Assembly (NCBI GenBank): GCA_030532575.1
Contig: JAUNKV010000034.1
Location: forward strand, 1 to 32,103
DNA: 32,103 bases
Origin: Propionibacteriaceae bacterium
Lineage (GTDB): Bacteria > Actinomycetota > Actinomycetes > Propionibacteriales > Propionibacteriaceae
Direction of reading: 5' to 3'
Made by a program: the position numbers and the translations under genes. Below are positions 17,126 to 25,107 of the stretch, piece by piece. The stretch's first letter is position 1; every line of letters starts with the position of its first letter. The notes under the pieces were generated by a model. The model did no database searches. It saw nothing but the letters and a program-made list of their open reading frames with translations, and had not been told where the DNA came from.

Positions 17126-18624
17126 GCCGCCACCTCGGTTCTGGTGGCGGCACTCATCACGGCCTCGGGGGTGGCCTCGGCCCGGCTGAGGTTGGCGGTG
17201 AGCTCACCCTCACGCATCACCAGCACCCGATCCGCCATGCCGAGCACCTCCGGCAGCTCGGAGGAGATCATGAGGATGGCCATGCCCCGCCCCGCCAGGT
17301 CGGAGAGCATCTGGTGCACCTCCGACTTTGTGCCGACGTCGATCCCCCGGGTGGGCTCGTCGATGATGAGCACCGACGGCTCGGTGGCCAGCCACTTCGC
17401 CAGCACCACCTTCTGCTGGTTGCCTCCGGACAGGGTTCCGGCCAGGGTGTCGAGGGCGGCGGTCCTCACCTGGAGCCGCCCGGCCCAGCGGCGGGCCACC
17501 CGGTTCTCCCGACCAGTGGTGATGAACCCCCACCGGGCCAGGCGACGGCGGATGGCGTCGGTGATGTTGGTGCCCACCGGCGCCTCCAGCACCAGCCCCT
17601 GGCCGCGCCGGTCCTCCGGCACCAGGGCCAGCCCCATCGCCATCGCCGCAGCCGGGGAGGAGGCGGGCAGGTCGTGTCCCGCGACGATCACCGATCCGTG
17701 GTCGTAGGGGTCGATGCCGAAGATGGCCCGCGCCACCTCGGAGCGCCCCGCCCCCACCAGACCGGCCAGGGCGACGATCTCACCTCGCCGCACCTGAAGG
17801 GTGATCCCGGAGAACATCCCGGCGCGGCTCAACCCCTCGACCTCAAGGACCACCTCCCCCAGTTCGGCAGGCTGTTTCGGGAACAGCTCGGTGACATCGC
17901 GCCCCACCATCGCGCGCACGATCTCCTCGGTGCTGGTCGCTGCCGTCGGAACGGTCATCACGTGGGAGCCGTCACGCATCACGGTGATGGTGTCGGTCAG
18001 CTCGAAGACCTCGTCGAAACGGTGGGAGATGAACAGCAGCGCCCTCCCCTCGTCCCGCAGTGACCGGGCGACGGCGAACAGCCGCTCCACCTCCACCCCG
18101 GACAGCGCAGCCGTCGGCTCGTCCATGATGAGCACCCGGGCGTCCAGGGAGATGGCCTTGGCGATCTCGATGATCTGCTGGTCCGCGATCGACAGCCCGT
18201 CGGCCAGCCGATCCACCTCGAGGCCGACCCCGAGCCTGGCCATGAGGGATTCGGCCTCGGTGCGCATCGCCTGGCGGTCGATGACCCCGAAGCGCCTCGT
18301 CGGTTGCCGCCCCATGAAGATGTTCTCGGTGACCGTGAGGTGGGGGAACAGCGTCGGCTCCTGGTAGATCACCGCGATCCCGGCGGCGCGGGACTCGGCG
18401 GTGCTGCGGAAGGCCACAGGCTGGCCCGCCAGCTCCACCCGCCCCGAGTCGCGCCCATGGACCCCGGCGATGATCTTCACCAGGGTGGACTTCCCAGCCC
18501 CGTTCTCCCCCACCAGGGCATGGATGGAGCCGGGAAACAGCTCCAGGCTGCCGTCACGCAGCGCAACGACGGAGCCGAAGCTCTTGGTGACGCCGCTCAT
18601 CCCGAGCAGCGGCGCGTCGGCCAT
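17122..18624 (-). CDS. Sugar ABC transporter ATP-binding protein (RhaT/RbsA type)
   Basis: Fused double ATPase of 500 residues that powers the importer. First half: Walker [11 protein letters not shown]-loop IYQEPTLFP, degenerate signature LSIADQQ, Walker [12 protein letters not shown], His switch FISHRF. Second half: atypical Walker A LVGAGRSE without the Lys, signature LSGGNQQKV, Walker [13 protein letters not shown]. This asymmetry is normal for the RbsA/MglA group. The ATG at 18624 is chosen because GAGGAGG stands 6-7 bases upstream; a GTG at 18651 would add nine residues. It is first in a four-gene operon that begins 111 bases after an unrelated gene on the same strand. Confidence 0.95.
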   Translation of the reverse strand: MADAPLLGMSGVTKSFGSVVALRDGSLELFPGSIHALVGENGAGKSTLVKIIAGVHGRDSGRVELAGQPVAFRSTAESRAAGIAVIYQEPTLFPHLTVTENIFMGRQPTRRFGVIDRQAMRTEAESLMARLGVGLEVDRLADGLSIADQQIIEIAKAISLDARVLIMDEPTAALSGVEVERLFAVARSLRDEGRALLFISHRFDEVFELTDTITVMRDGSHVMTVPTAATSTEEIVRAMVGRDVTELFPKQPAELGEVVLEVEGLSRAGMFSGITLQVRRGEIVALAGLVGAGRSEVARAIFGIDPYDHGSVIVAGHDLPASSPAAAMAMGLALVPEDRRGQGLVLEAPVGTNITDAIRRRLARWGFITTGRENRVARRWAGRLQVRTAALDTLAGTLSGGNQQKVVLAKWLATEPSVLIIDEPTRGIDVGTKSEVHQMLSDLAGRGMAILMISSELPEVLGMADRVLVMREGELTANLSRAEATPEAVMSAATRTEVAA

Positions 18625-18735
18625 ACCGGACCTCCTCGACGAAGCCATCACATCTCCCGGATGCCCACGTCAACGGGGTTGTCACCGGTTGGCAGTCACC
18701 ATAGCGCCCGGCTGCGACATTTTTCGGGGAATCCG

Positions 18736-20088
18736 TCAGGCGAGCAGTTCCTCGTAGCGCTCCCGCAGCTCCTCCGGGGCTGCTGCGATGACCTTGGCTG
18801 GCCGGTTGTTGCCCGCATCTCCCCAGATCGCGTGCACCACCTCCTGCCACACGAACTTCGGGAAGCGCTTCTCCTTCGTCATGTGGGCCCTCAGATCAGC
18901 CACCGTCTCGTCGCCATCCCTGAAGGCCGCAAGCCAGCCCAGGCTCTCCGGGTTCGCGATGAGCTGGGCGAACACCTTGCGGTGCGGCAGGCCCTGGGTG
19001 TTGAACGCGCACTCGACGAGGCAGGCCAGGGCCTCCCGGGTGAAGCCGTGCTGTTCGGCGTAGTTCGCCACGATGGTGTTGTGCAGCATCTGGTGTTCGC
19101 CGTCGACCTGGCCGAGGTAGTCCAGCAGCAGGGGCACGTGGGAGACATCCGCCCAGGCCAGCGCGACCACCGCGAAGGTTCCGGGCAACGCCGGGTTCTC
19201 GTCAGGAATGTTGGTGTACCACTCATCTGCAACCATCGCGGCCCGGGCGTAGCGCTCGATCAGGGCGTGCAGCCCAAGGTGTCGCACCGCGCAGGCGAAC
19301 AGCTGGTTGATCCCCTTGCGGGGCAGCCCCTTGCACGGCAGGTACTCCTTGACCGGCCCGCGGAACTCGACGGCGTAGCTGCGGGGGAAGTGACCGGATT
19401 CCAGCAGCTCGACCAGGTACTGCAGCGCCGCTTCGTAGAGCGCCTCCTCGTCACCCCTGAGCGTGATCCGGACCACGGCGGTGGCGTCGTTGGCCTTGGC
19501 GGTGAACCCGTCGCCGCTGCGGGAGGCGAGCTCCGGGGGCAGCGAACCGGTGCCCTGTTTTTTCAGCCTCGCGGGCAGGTCAGAGCCCAGCGCGGTGACG
19601 AAACCGAAGATCTGCTCTGCGGAGACGCTGGACCAGCTGGGGCCGTACTTGAGGTGCCCGACGGCGATGCGGCAGGCGAAGTCCAGCACCTCCGGGTCCA
19701 CCGGCCCGGGCTCCCCCTTCAGCACCCAGTGCTGGTCCATGAAGTCGTCGCCGAGGTTGTGGAAGAAGGGGTCACGGATGCGAAGCTCCACCCACAGGTC
19801 CAAGATGTAGCGCATCTCGTCCCAGCCGAGCAGCCGCCGTACCTTCTCGGTGAACTCCCACAGCGGCTCCGCTGCGAACTCCCCGGCCGCCGTGGCCTGG
19901 CGCAGCCGGTGATCCAGCACGGCGTCACCCAGCACCCGGTGCTTCCCGACCTGGATCAACTCGGCCCCAGTGCGCTTCGACGTGACGCGCCGCGCAGTGC
20001 CGTTCTCAACGGCCAGCACCGCGGCGTCGAAGGCCTCCTTGACCACGGGGTCACGGTGGATCTCGTCGCGAACGAAGTAGTCACTCAT
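18736..20088 (-). CDS. Protein of unknown function, 450 residues
   Basis: I do not recognise this family. It looks like a soluble, mostly alpha-helical cytosolic protein rich in acidic residues and Trp, with no signal peptide, membrane helix or nucleotide motif. Notable segments are LLGWDEMRYILDLWVELRIR (85-104), IRDPFFHNLGDDFMDQHW (103-120), a stretch with PRSYAVEFRGPVKEYLPCKG (250-270) and the C-terminal RFPKFVWQEVVHAIWG (410-425). The helical C-terminal half could form HEAT-like repeats, but no clear repeat is visible. AGGATGAG precedes the ATG at 20088. It starts 19 bases after the Cys-rich small protein gene on the same strand, so it is probably in the thiol-redox operon. Confidence 0.8.
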   Translation of the reverse strand: MSDYFVRDEIHRDPVVKEAFDAAVLAVENGTARRVTSKRTGAELIQVGKHRVLGDAVLDHRLRQATAAGEFAAEPLWEFTEKVRRLLGWDEMRYILDLWVELRIRDPFFHNLGDDFMDQHWVLKGEPGPVDPEVLDFACRIAVGHLKYGPSWSSVSAEQIFGFVTALGSDLPARLKKQGTGSLPPELASRSGDGFTAKANDATAVVRITLRGDEEALYEAALQYLVELLESGHFPRSYAVEFRGPVKEYLPCKGLPRKGINQLFACAVRHLGLHALIERYARAAMVADEWYTNIPDENPALPGTFAVVALAWADVSHVPLLLDYLGQVDGEHQMLHNTIVANYAEQHGFTREALACLVECAFNTQGLPHRKVFAQLIANPESLGWLAAFRDGDETVADLRAHMTKEKRFPKFVWQEVVHAIWGDAGNNRPAKVIAAAPEELRERYEELLA

Positions 20089-20107
20089 GGGCTCATCCTG
20101 CCAGAGG

Positions 20108-20302
20108 TCATCCGGGGCAGGCGGCCCGGGCCGCTTCGACCTCCTCCGTCATCCGACCATCGGCGTTGACCGGGGTCCATCCTTCCGTGGGCGCCCACTC
20201 GGAGTGGCAGCCGCTGCACTCGAAGACCGGCTGTTCCCGGTGGGTGCGTTCCGTCGGATGCCAGTCACACCGGCCACGACAACTGTGCTGGGCCAAGCTC
20301 AT
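20108..20302 (-). CDS. Small Cys-rich, possibly zinc-binding protein (64 residues)
   Basis: A short protein with Cys8-x3-Cys12 and Cys29-x2-Cys32 plus His6, His15, His21 and His33, and a further Cys near the C-terminus. The spacing would suit a zinc ribbon; the pattern is seen, the metal is inferred. AAGGAG lies 6 bases before the ATG. The ATG overlaps the CcdA-like stop codon as ATGA, so it is translated with that gene. Its place in a thiol-redox operon makes reversible Cys chemistry an alternative to metal binding. I do not recognise a family. Confidence 0.72.
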   Translation of the reverse strand: MSLAQHSCRGRCDWHPTERTHREQPVFECSGCHSEWAPTEGWTPVNADGRMTEEVEAARAACPG

Positions 20303-21111
20303 CCCTGCTCCTTCCCGTCCTTCCTCGTCACCCACCATACGATCCCTCCGACGACGGCCGCCAGCAGCAGGATCACCACCAGGTCCGAGACCCCGAGGCT
20401 CCACCTCCCGAGCTCGGACTCCAACCTGAGCTGATCTGAGGCCCCGAGCAGCCCACCGAGCGCCGTCGTGGCATCGGTTGCCAGGAACAGCACCCCGAGC
20501 CCCACCATGAGCAGCCCCGCGACCAGCCCCCACCAGGAGGTGGAGATCGGTCCGAGCTGCAGGGGGCGCGGCCTCAGCCAGCGGGCCACATCCAGCCCCT
20601 CCCACACCAGGGCCAGCAGCAGCAACGGAACCACCATCCCGGCCCCGAAACAGGCCAGCAGCAACGCCCCGTACAGCGGGGAGCCGCCGATGGCCGCGTA
20701 GGTGAGCACCGCCCCCAGCAGTGGCCCGGTGCAGGCCCCGGCCAGCCCGTAGATCGCCCCCATGAGCAGCACCGCGACGGCGCTGGTGCCGCCCTCACTG
20801 CGCAACCCCGGCAGTGGCAGCTGCACCCCCAGGGCGGTGACCAGACCGAGCAGGACCAATACCAGTCCCCCGATCACCGTCAGCAGATGACGCTCAGTGC
20901 TGAGCAGTGCTCCCAACGCCCCGGCCCCCAGCCCGAGCGGCACCAGGGTCACCAGCAATCCCAGGTAGAACACCCCCGTGCGGGCGACCAAGGTCCGTCT
21001 GGAGGAGCCGAAGGCATAGGCGAAGAAGGACGGCAGCAGCATCGCTGCGCAGGGGCTCAGCAGAGCCGCGAGTCCACCGAGGAAGGCCCCGGCCAACCCG
21101 ATCTGGGTCAC
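20299..21111 (-). CDS. CcdA/DsbD-like thiol electron carrier membrane protein
   Basis: Integral membrane protein of 270 residues with six or seven helices. It carries reducing power or electrons across the membrane between cytosolic thioredoxin and outside thiol proteins. The two conserved cysteines of the family lie in LLSPCAAMLLPSFFAYA (first helix) and GLAGACTGPLLGAVL (fourth helix). The C-terminus adds a single helix and a charged tail (VTRKDGKEQG). The start is GTG and overlaps the TGA of the DsbA-like gene as GTGA. Cytochrome c maturation genes are absent here, so it more likely serves the partner thiol-disulfide protein. Confidence 0.9.
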   Translation of the reverse strand: MTQIGLAGAFLGGLAALLSPCAAMLLPSFFAYAFGSSRRTLVARTGVFYLGLLVTLVPLGLGAGALGALLSTERHLLTVIGGLVLVLLGLVTALGVQLPLPGLRSEGGTSAVAVLLMGAIYGLAGACTGPLLGAVLTYAAIGGSPLYGALLLACFGAGMVVPLLLLALVWEGLDVARWLRPRPLQLGPISTSWWGLVAGLLMVGLGVLFLATDATTALGGLLGASDQLRLESELGRWSLGVSDLVVILLLAAVVGGIVWWVTRKDGKEQG

Positions 21112-21917
21112 CTGCCCTTCTCCTGCTCGATGACCTGCTGGAACACCTCCACCGGCTGTGCCCCGGAGACCACCTGGCCGCCCACCACGAAGGTCGGCGT
21201 GGACTTGACCCCCAGCTGCTGGGCCTCCTCACTGTCGGCTTTCACCGCCCGCCGGGTCTCCTCGGCTCGGTAGTCCGCCTCGAACCTCGCCATGTCGGCC
21301 ACCCCGACCTGCTGCGCGATCTGCATCACCAGGTCATCACCCACCGGAGGGTGTCCCTGGTCCGGCAGGGCCTGGTACAGCGCCAGCTGGTACTCCCAGA
21401 ACCGCCCCTGCTGCCCAGCGGCCCGCGCCGCTGCGGCGGCATTGACCGAGTCATCGCCGAAGATCGCGAAATCCCGGAACTCGATGCGCAGCGTGCCGTC
21501 ATCGATGAGCGGCTGCAGCTTCGGCAGGGTCTGCTCCCCGAACACCGAGCAGAACGGGCAGCGGTAGTCGGCCCACTCGGTCATCACCACCGGGGCATCG
21601 ACGCGCCCCTTGGCCATCGGGTCCCCCTCCTGGCGGCGCGGCAGCGACAGCAGGCCATCTCGCTGGGCCTGCTTCTCGGCCTGTTCGACGGGGGCCTGAC
21701 CCGCTGCCCCCGCATCTGCTGACGCTGCATCTCCCGGCGCCGCCGTGACGGTGACCGTGGTCGTGGCCCCCGGCTGAGCTCCGCGCTGCGCCCCCTGGGT
21801 GAACACGGCGAAGCCCGCCACCAGCAGAACGCTCAGCACCGCCGTCGCGATCTTCCACGGGCGCGCCGAGTCGTCCTTCTGGCTGCCCCCTGCATCCGGT
21901 GACGTCTGATTGGCCAT
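21108..21917 (-). CDS. DsbA-like membrane-anchored thiol-disulfide oxidoreductase
   Basis: Protein of 269 residues. An N-terminal cytosolic stretch is followed by one membrane helix (about 22-40), a Thr/Ala-rich linker and an outside thioredoxin-fold DsbA domain (about 100-265). The active site is C120-P-F-C123 in DYRCPFCSVF and the cis-proline loop is KSTPTFVVGG. The layout matches actinobacterial MdbA-type and DSBA-like oxidoreductases that form disulfides in exported proteins. GAGAGGAAAC lies before the ATG at 21917. It is the first gene of an operon with the CcdA-like protein, the Cys-rich small protein and the 450-residue protein. The four-Cys outside domain of the kinase at 6309 is the sort of client it could act on, which is inference. 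Confidence 0.93.
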   Translation of the reverse strand: MANQTSPDAGGSQKDDSARPWKIATAVLSVLLVAGFAVFTQGAQRGAQPGATTTVTVTAAPGDAASADAGAAGQAPVEQAEKQAQRDGLLSLPRRQEGDPMAKGRVDAPVVMTEWADYRCPFCSVFGEQTLPKLQPLIDDGTLRIEFRDFAIFGDDSVNAAAAARAAGQQGRFWEYQLALYQALPDQGHPPVGDDLVMQIAQQVGVADMARFEADYRAEETRRAVKADSEEAQQLGVKSTPTFVVGGQVVSGAQPVEVFQQVIEQEKGR

Positions 21918-21979
21918 GTTTCCTCTCCCCTCGGGCGTCAGAAGAGAGTATGACCACTTCGCGGCTGGACCAAACCGGG

Positions 21980-21985
21980 TAAGAT
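21980..21985 (+). promoter_or_regulatory. Possible -10 element of the HelD-like gene
   Basis: TAAGAT overlaps the first in-frame ATG (21984). If it is the real -10, transcription starts near 21992 and that ATG cannot be used, which supports the TTG start at 22020. Confidence 0.35.
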
Positions 21986-22019
21986 GTGTCGTCTCTTTTT
22001 CAGCAGTGAGGACCTTCAG

Positions 22020-24200
22020 TTGACCACTTCCCGCGGCGACCTCCAGACCGAACTCGCCCTGGAGCAGGCCCACATCGACCGGGTCTACCAGCACCTCGAG
22101 ACCTCGACCGCCAACGCCCGTTCCCTGGCCCGGGCCGGGGCCGAGATCTACCTCACCGACCGCGCCGACTACCTCAGGGAGGAGGCGAGCACTGCCCTGT
22201 TCGAGCGCGATGCCTTCGCCTACCAGGCCGCGAAACGGCTGTCCGTGCTCGACGCCGAGCACGAGGGACTGGTCTTCGGCAGGCTCGACCTGAACTTCCC
22301 CGAGACCCGCTACATCGGACGCCTCGGGGTCCGCGACGACGAGTACGAGCCCTTGGTCATCGACTGGCGGGCGCCTGCCGCCGAGCCCTTCTACCGGGCC
22401 ACCCAGGCCGAGCCGATGAACGTGATCCGACGGCGCGTCCTCAGCTGCCGCGACGACAAGGTGATCGGTCTGGAGGACGACCTGCTGGACACCGAGGCCG
22501 AGACCGACCTGCCGATCCTGGGTGAGGGGGCGCTCATGGCGGCTTTGACCCGCGCCCGGGGTCGCACCATGCGTGACATCGTCGCCACCATCCAGGCCGA
22601 GCAGGACGAGGCGATCCGCGCGCCCCACCAGGGCTTCACCATCATCGGCGGCGGTCCTGGCACCGGCAAGACCGTGGTGGCGCTCCACCGGGCCGCCTTC
22701 CTGCTCTACACCAACCGCGCCCGCCTGGAGAAGGGCGGGGTGCTGGTGGTGGGGCCGAGCGCGGTGTTCATGCACTACATCGAGCGGGTGCTGCCGGGGC
22801 TCGGCGAGGACTCGGTGACCCTGCGCTCCGTCGGCAGCGTGGCAGCCGATGCCCTCGGCATGTCCGCCGAGCGCGTCGATCTGGCCGAGGCCGCCTCCCT
22901 CAAGGGGTCACTGAAGATGCTGGGCGTCCTGCGTCGCCTGGTGCGCCGCCCCTTCATCCCCGCCTCGGAAACCCTTCGGGTCACCGTCAAGGGCGAGGTC
23001 CTCAGCCTGGACGCCATCGAGCTGGCCGGGATCAGGGAGACCGTGCTCGGCAGCCAGCGGATGAACCGGGGCCGCGCCGCCGCCGAGAACGCCGCCGTCC
23101 GGGCGCTGGCCAACAAGCTGGTCGTCGATGTGGAGCTGGAGCCGGAGGAGATCGACGAGACCATCCGCGACCACCCGGCCTTCGCCATGTTCATGAACGC
23201 CTGGTGGCCCATGCTGGATGCCCCGACGGTGCTGGCCCGGCTCGCCGAGGCCGACGTCCTGGCCGAGTGCGCCCCCCAGCTGACGGCTGCGCAGCGTCAG
23301 GCCCTGGTGGAGTCCTGGGCCTGGCTGCAGAGCGACGACTCGGGGGTGCGGGGCTGGTCCGTGGCCGACATGGCCCTGCTGGACGAGCTGCTGGACATGC
23401 TGGGGCCGGTGCCCGCCGAGGAGCACGAGGACCTGTTCGTCGGGCTCGACGAGGTGCCGGAACTGGTGACCACCGCCGATGTGCTGCGTCGTGAGCGGGT
23501 CAACGACCCCGACGACGACCCTCACACCACCTTCGCCCACATCGTCGTCGACGAGGCCCAGGACATCACCCCGATGCAGTGGCGGATGCTGCGCCGTCGC
23601 GGACCACAGGCCTCCTGGACGCTGGTCGGGGACCCGGCGCAGAGTTCCTACCCGGATGCGGCGGAGGCCGAGCGCGCCCTGGACGACCTGGTGGGGCGCG
23701 CCCCGCTCCGGCGTTTCACGCTGTCCACCAACTACCGCTCCCCCGCCGAGGTGTTCAACCTGGCGGCGAAGGTCATCACCCGGGTCTTCCCCGAGGCGAT
23801 GCTGCCGAAGGCGGTGCGGACCACCGGACTGGAGCCGAAGCTGGTCAGCACCGAGCCCGCCCGGCTGGGCGAGGCCGTCAAGGAGCAACTCCTCACCCTG
23901 GCCGGGCAGGTCAGCGGCACCATCGGCGTGGTGGTGCCACCGTCGAGGCTCCGTGAGGTGCAGCGCCTGACCATGTCCGATCCCCGCCTGGCGGCTCTGG
24001 AGGACCGGCTCCTCGTCGTCACCGCGCTGCAGGCCAAGGGCCTGGAGTACGACGGCGTGCTGGTGGTCTCCCCCGACGAGATCACCGCCGAGGCCCCCGG
24101 CGGGGAGCGGGTGCTCTACGTGGCCCTGACCCGCGCCACCCAGCGCATGACGGTGCTCGACGTCGGCTCCTCCCACTGGCAGGACGCACTGGAGGACTGA
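22020..24200 (+). CDS. helD: HelD-like RNA polymerase-recycling ATPase (UvrD/Rep superfamily 1)
   Basis: Superfamily 1 ATPase of about 726 residues. HelD proteins bind RNA polymerase and release it from stalled complexes or DNA; some actinobacterial relatives (HelR) give rifamycin tolerance. An N-terminal coiled-coil-like arm (first 60 residues) is followed by GRLGVRDDEYEPLVIDWRAP, a HelD mark. Walker A is GGGPGTGKTVVALHRAAFLL near residue 210, Walker B is VVDEAQD near 510, then VGDPAQSSYP, TNYRSPAEVFNLA and the C-terminal YVALTRATQRM. TTG at 22020 has GTGAGGAC 6 bases upstream; an ATG at 21984 would add 12 residues. No rifamycin-associated element is seen upstream. It converges on metF with one base between stops. 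Confidence 0.9.
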   Translation: MTTSRGDLQTELALEQAHIDRVYQHLETSTANARSLARAGAEIYLTDRADYLREEASTALFERDAFAYQAAKRLSVLDAEHEGLVFGRLDLNFPETRYIGRLGVRDDEYEPLVIDWRAPAAEPFYRATQAEPMNVIRRRVLSCRDDKVIGLEDDLLDTEAETDLPILGEGALMAALTRARGRTMRDIVATIQAEQDEAIRAPHQGFTIIGGGPGTGKTVVALHRAAFLLYTNRARLEKGGVLVVGPSAVFMHYIERVLPGLGEDSVTLRSVGSVAADALGMSAERVDLAEAASLKGSLKMLGVLRRLVRRPFIPASETLRVTVKGEVLSLDAIELAGIRETVLGSQRMNRGRAAAENAAVRALANKLVVDVELEPEEIDETIRDHPAFAMFMNAWWPMLDAPTVLARLAEADVLAECAPQLTAAQRQALVESWAWLQSDDSGVRGWSVADMALLDELLDMLGPVPAEEHEDLFVGLDEVPELVTTADVLRRERVNDPDDDPHTTFAHIVVDEAQDITPMQWRMLRRRGPQASWTLVGDPAQSSYPDAAEAERALDDLVGRAPLRRFTLSTNYRSPAEVFNLAAKVITRVFPEAMLPKAVRTTGLEPKLVSTEPARLGEAVKEQLLTLAGQVSGTIGVVVPPSRLREVQRLTMSDPRLAALEDRLLVVTALQAKGLEYDGVLVVSPDEITAEAPGGERVLYVALTRATQRMTVLDVGSSHWQDALED

Positions 24201-24201
24201 C

Positions 24202-25083
24202 TCAACACTCCAGTTGCCAGCCCAGGGCCTCCAGTACCTCGGAGGTGGCCTGCCAGCGGTTCTGGGTGAAGAACTGCAGGCCCGGTGCCCCGCAGGCGAT
24301 GAGTTCCCGGCACAGGTCGATGGCCCGGGCCAACCCGATGCGTCGCACCTCGGCCGGGTCACCCGCTGCCCGGAGTTCGGCCACGAAGTCGGCCGGGAGT
24401 TCGCAGTCCGCCAGGGCCGCGAAGCGTTCGATCTGGGTGATGACGGTCAGCGGCGCAATCCCCGGGATGATCGGGATGCCACAGCCGCGCGCCCGGACCC
24501 GCTCCACCAGCTCCACGTAGCGCTCGGACTCGAAGAACAGCTGGGTGATGGCGTACTCGGCCCCGGCCTCGGCCTTCGCCACGACCAGCCGCGCGTCCAG
24601 CTCCGGGTCGTTGTCCGGCTGATGGACGTTGGGGAAGGCTGCCACCCCGACGCAGAAATCGCCGTGGTCCTTGATGAAGCGCACCAGCTCGGTGGCGTTG
24701 CCGAGGCCTTCGGGATGGCGCTGCCACGGCTGCTGCGGCCCGCCCGGCATGTCGCCCCGGATCGCCAGGATGTCACGCACCCCGGCCTGCTGGAAGGCAG
24801 CCAGGGTCCGGGCGAGGTCGTCGCGACTCTGGGAGACGCAGGTCAGGTGGCCGACCACCGTCGCGGGCTGTGATTCGGCCAGGGCCGCCGTCGCGGCGAC
24901 GGTGCGGTCCCGGGTGGAGCCGGAGGCCCCGTAGGTCACTGACAGGAAGTCGGGCTGGAAGGCTGTGAGTTTGGTCACCGAGGTGTCGAACCGGGGTCGT
25001 TCCTCCTCATTGCGGGGCGGGAAGAACTCGAAACTCAACAGCGGCGATGAGGCGTGGGCCAGCAGATCGGCGACAGATGGCAT
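24202..25083 (-). CDS. metF: Methylenetetrahydrofolate reductase
   Basis: Flavoprotein that reduces 5,10-methylenetetrahydrofolate to 5-methyltetrahydrofolate, the methyl donor for methionine synthesis. It has 293 residues, near the usual bacterial length. The TIM-barrel signatures are LLSFEFFPPRNEEERPRF with the catalytic Glu, FLSVTYGASGSTRDRT, LAIRGDMPGG, FCVGVAAFPNVH, EYAITQLFFESERY, and IPIIPGIAPLT. The end reads LQFFTQNRW, also typical. There is no ribosome site; TATCCT stands 7 bases before the ATG, so the transcript is probably leaderless. The start is only 24 bases from the divergent polyprenyl synthase start. Confidence 0.96.
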   Translation of the reverse strand: MPSVADLLAHASSPLLSFEFFPPRNEEERPRFDTSVTKLTAFQPDFLSVTYGASGSTRDRTVAATAALAESQPATVVGHLTCVSQSRDDLARTLAAFQQAGVRDILAIRGDMPGGPQQPWQRHPEGLGNATELVRFIKDHGDFCVGVAAFPNVHQPDNDPELDARLVVAKAEAGAEYAITQLFFESERYVELVERVRARGCGIPIIPGIAPLTVITQIERFAALADCELPADFVAELRAAGDPAEVRRIGLARAIDLCRELIACGAPGLQFFTQNRWQATSEVLEALGWQLEC

Positions 25084-25090
25084 GGCGACA

Positions 25091-25100
25091 AGGATAGGGT
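25091..25100. promoter_or_regulatory. Overlapping divergent -10 elements of metF and the polyprenyl synthase
   Basis: AGGATAGGGT holds TATCCT on the minus strand (25096-25091), 7 bases before the metF ATG, and TAGGGT on the plus strand (25095-25100), 7 bases before the ATG at 25108. The hexamers share two bases. Both genes lack ribosome sites, which fits two leaderless transcripts. Confidence 0.5.
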
Positions 25101-25107
25101 GCTGATC

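Noticed and set aside
15126-17707. Long plus-strand frames opposite the importer genes
   Set aside because: His/Gln/Pro/Arg-rich composition typical of antisense shadows; the minus strand has complete permeases and ATPase with ATGA overlaps.
18304-20169. 621-codon plus-strand frame
   Set aside because: It is antisense to the ABC ATPase and the 450-residue gene, which have ribosome sites and, for the ATPase, all motifs.
21108-22775. 555-codon form of the DsbA-like gene
   Set aside because: The upstream part is antisense to the HelD-like gene; the ATG at 21917 has a good ribosome site and gives a normal membrane-anchored DsbA.
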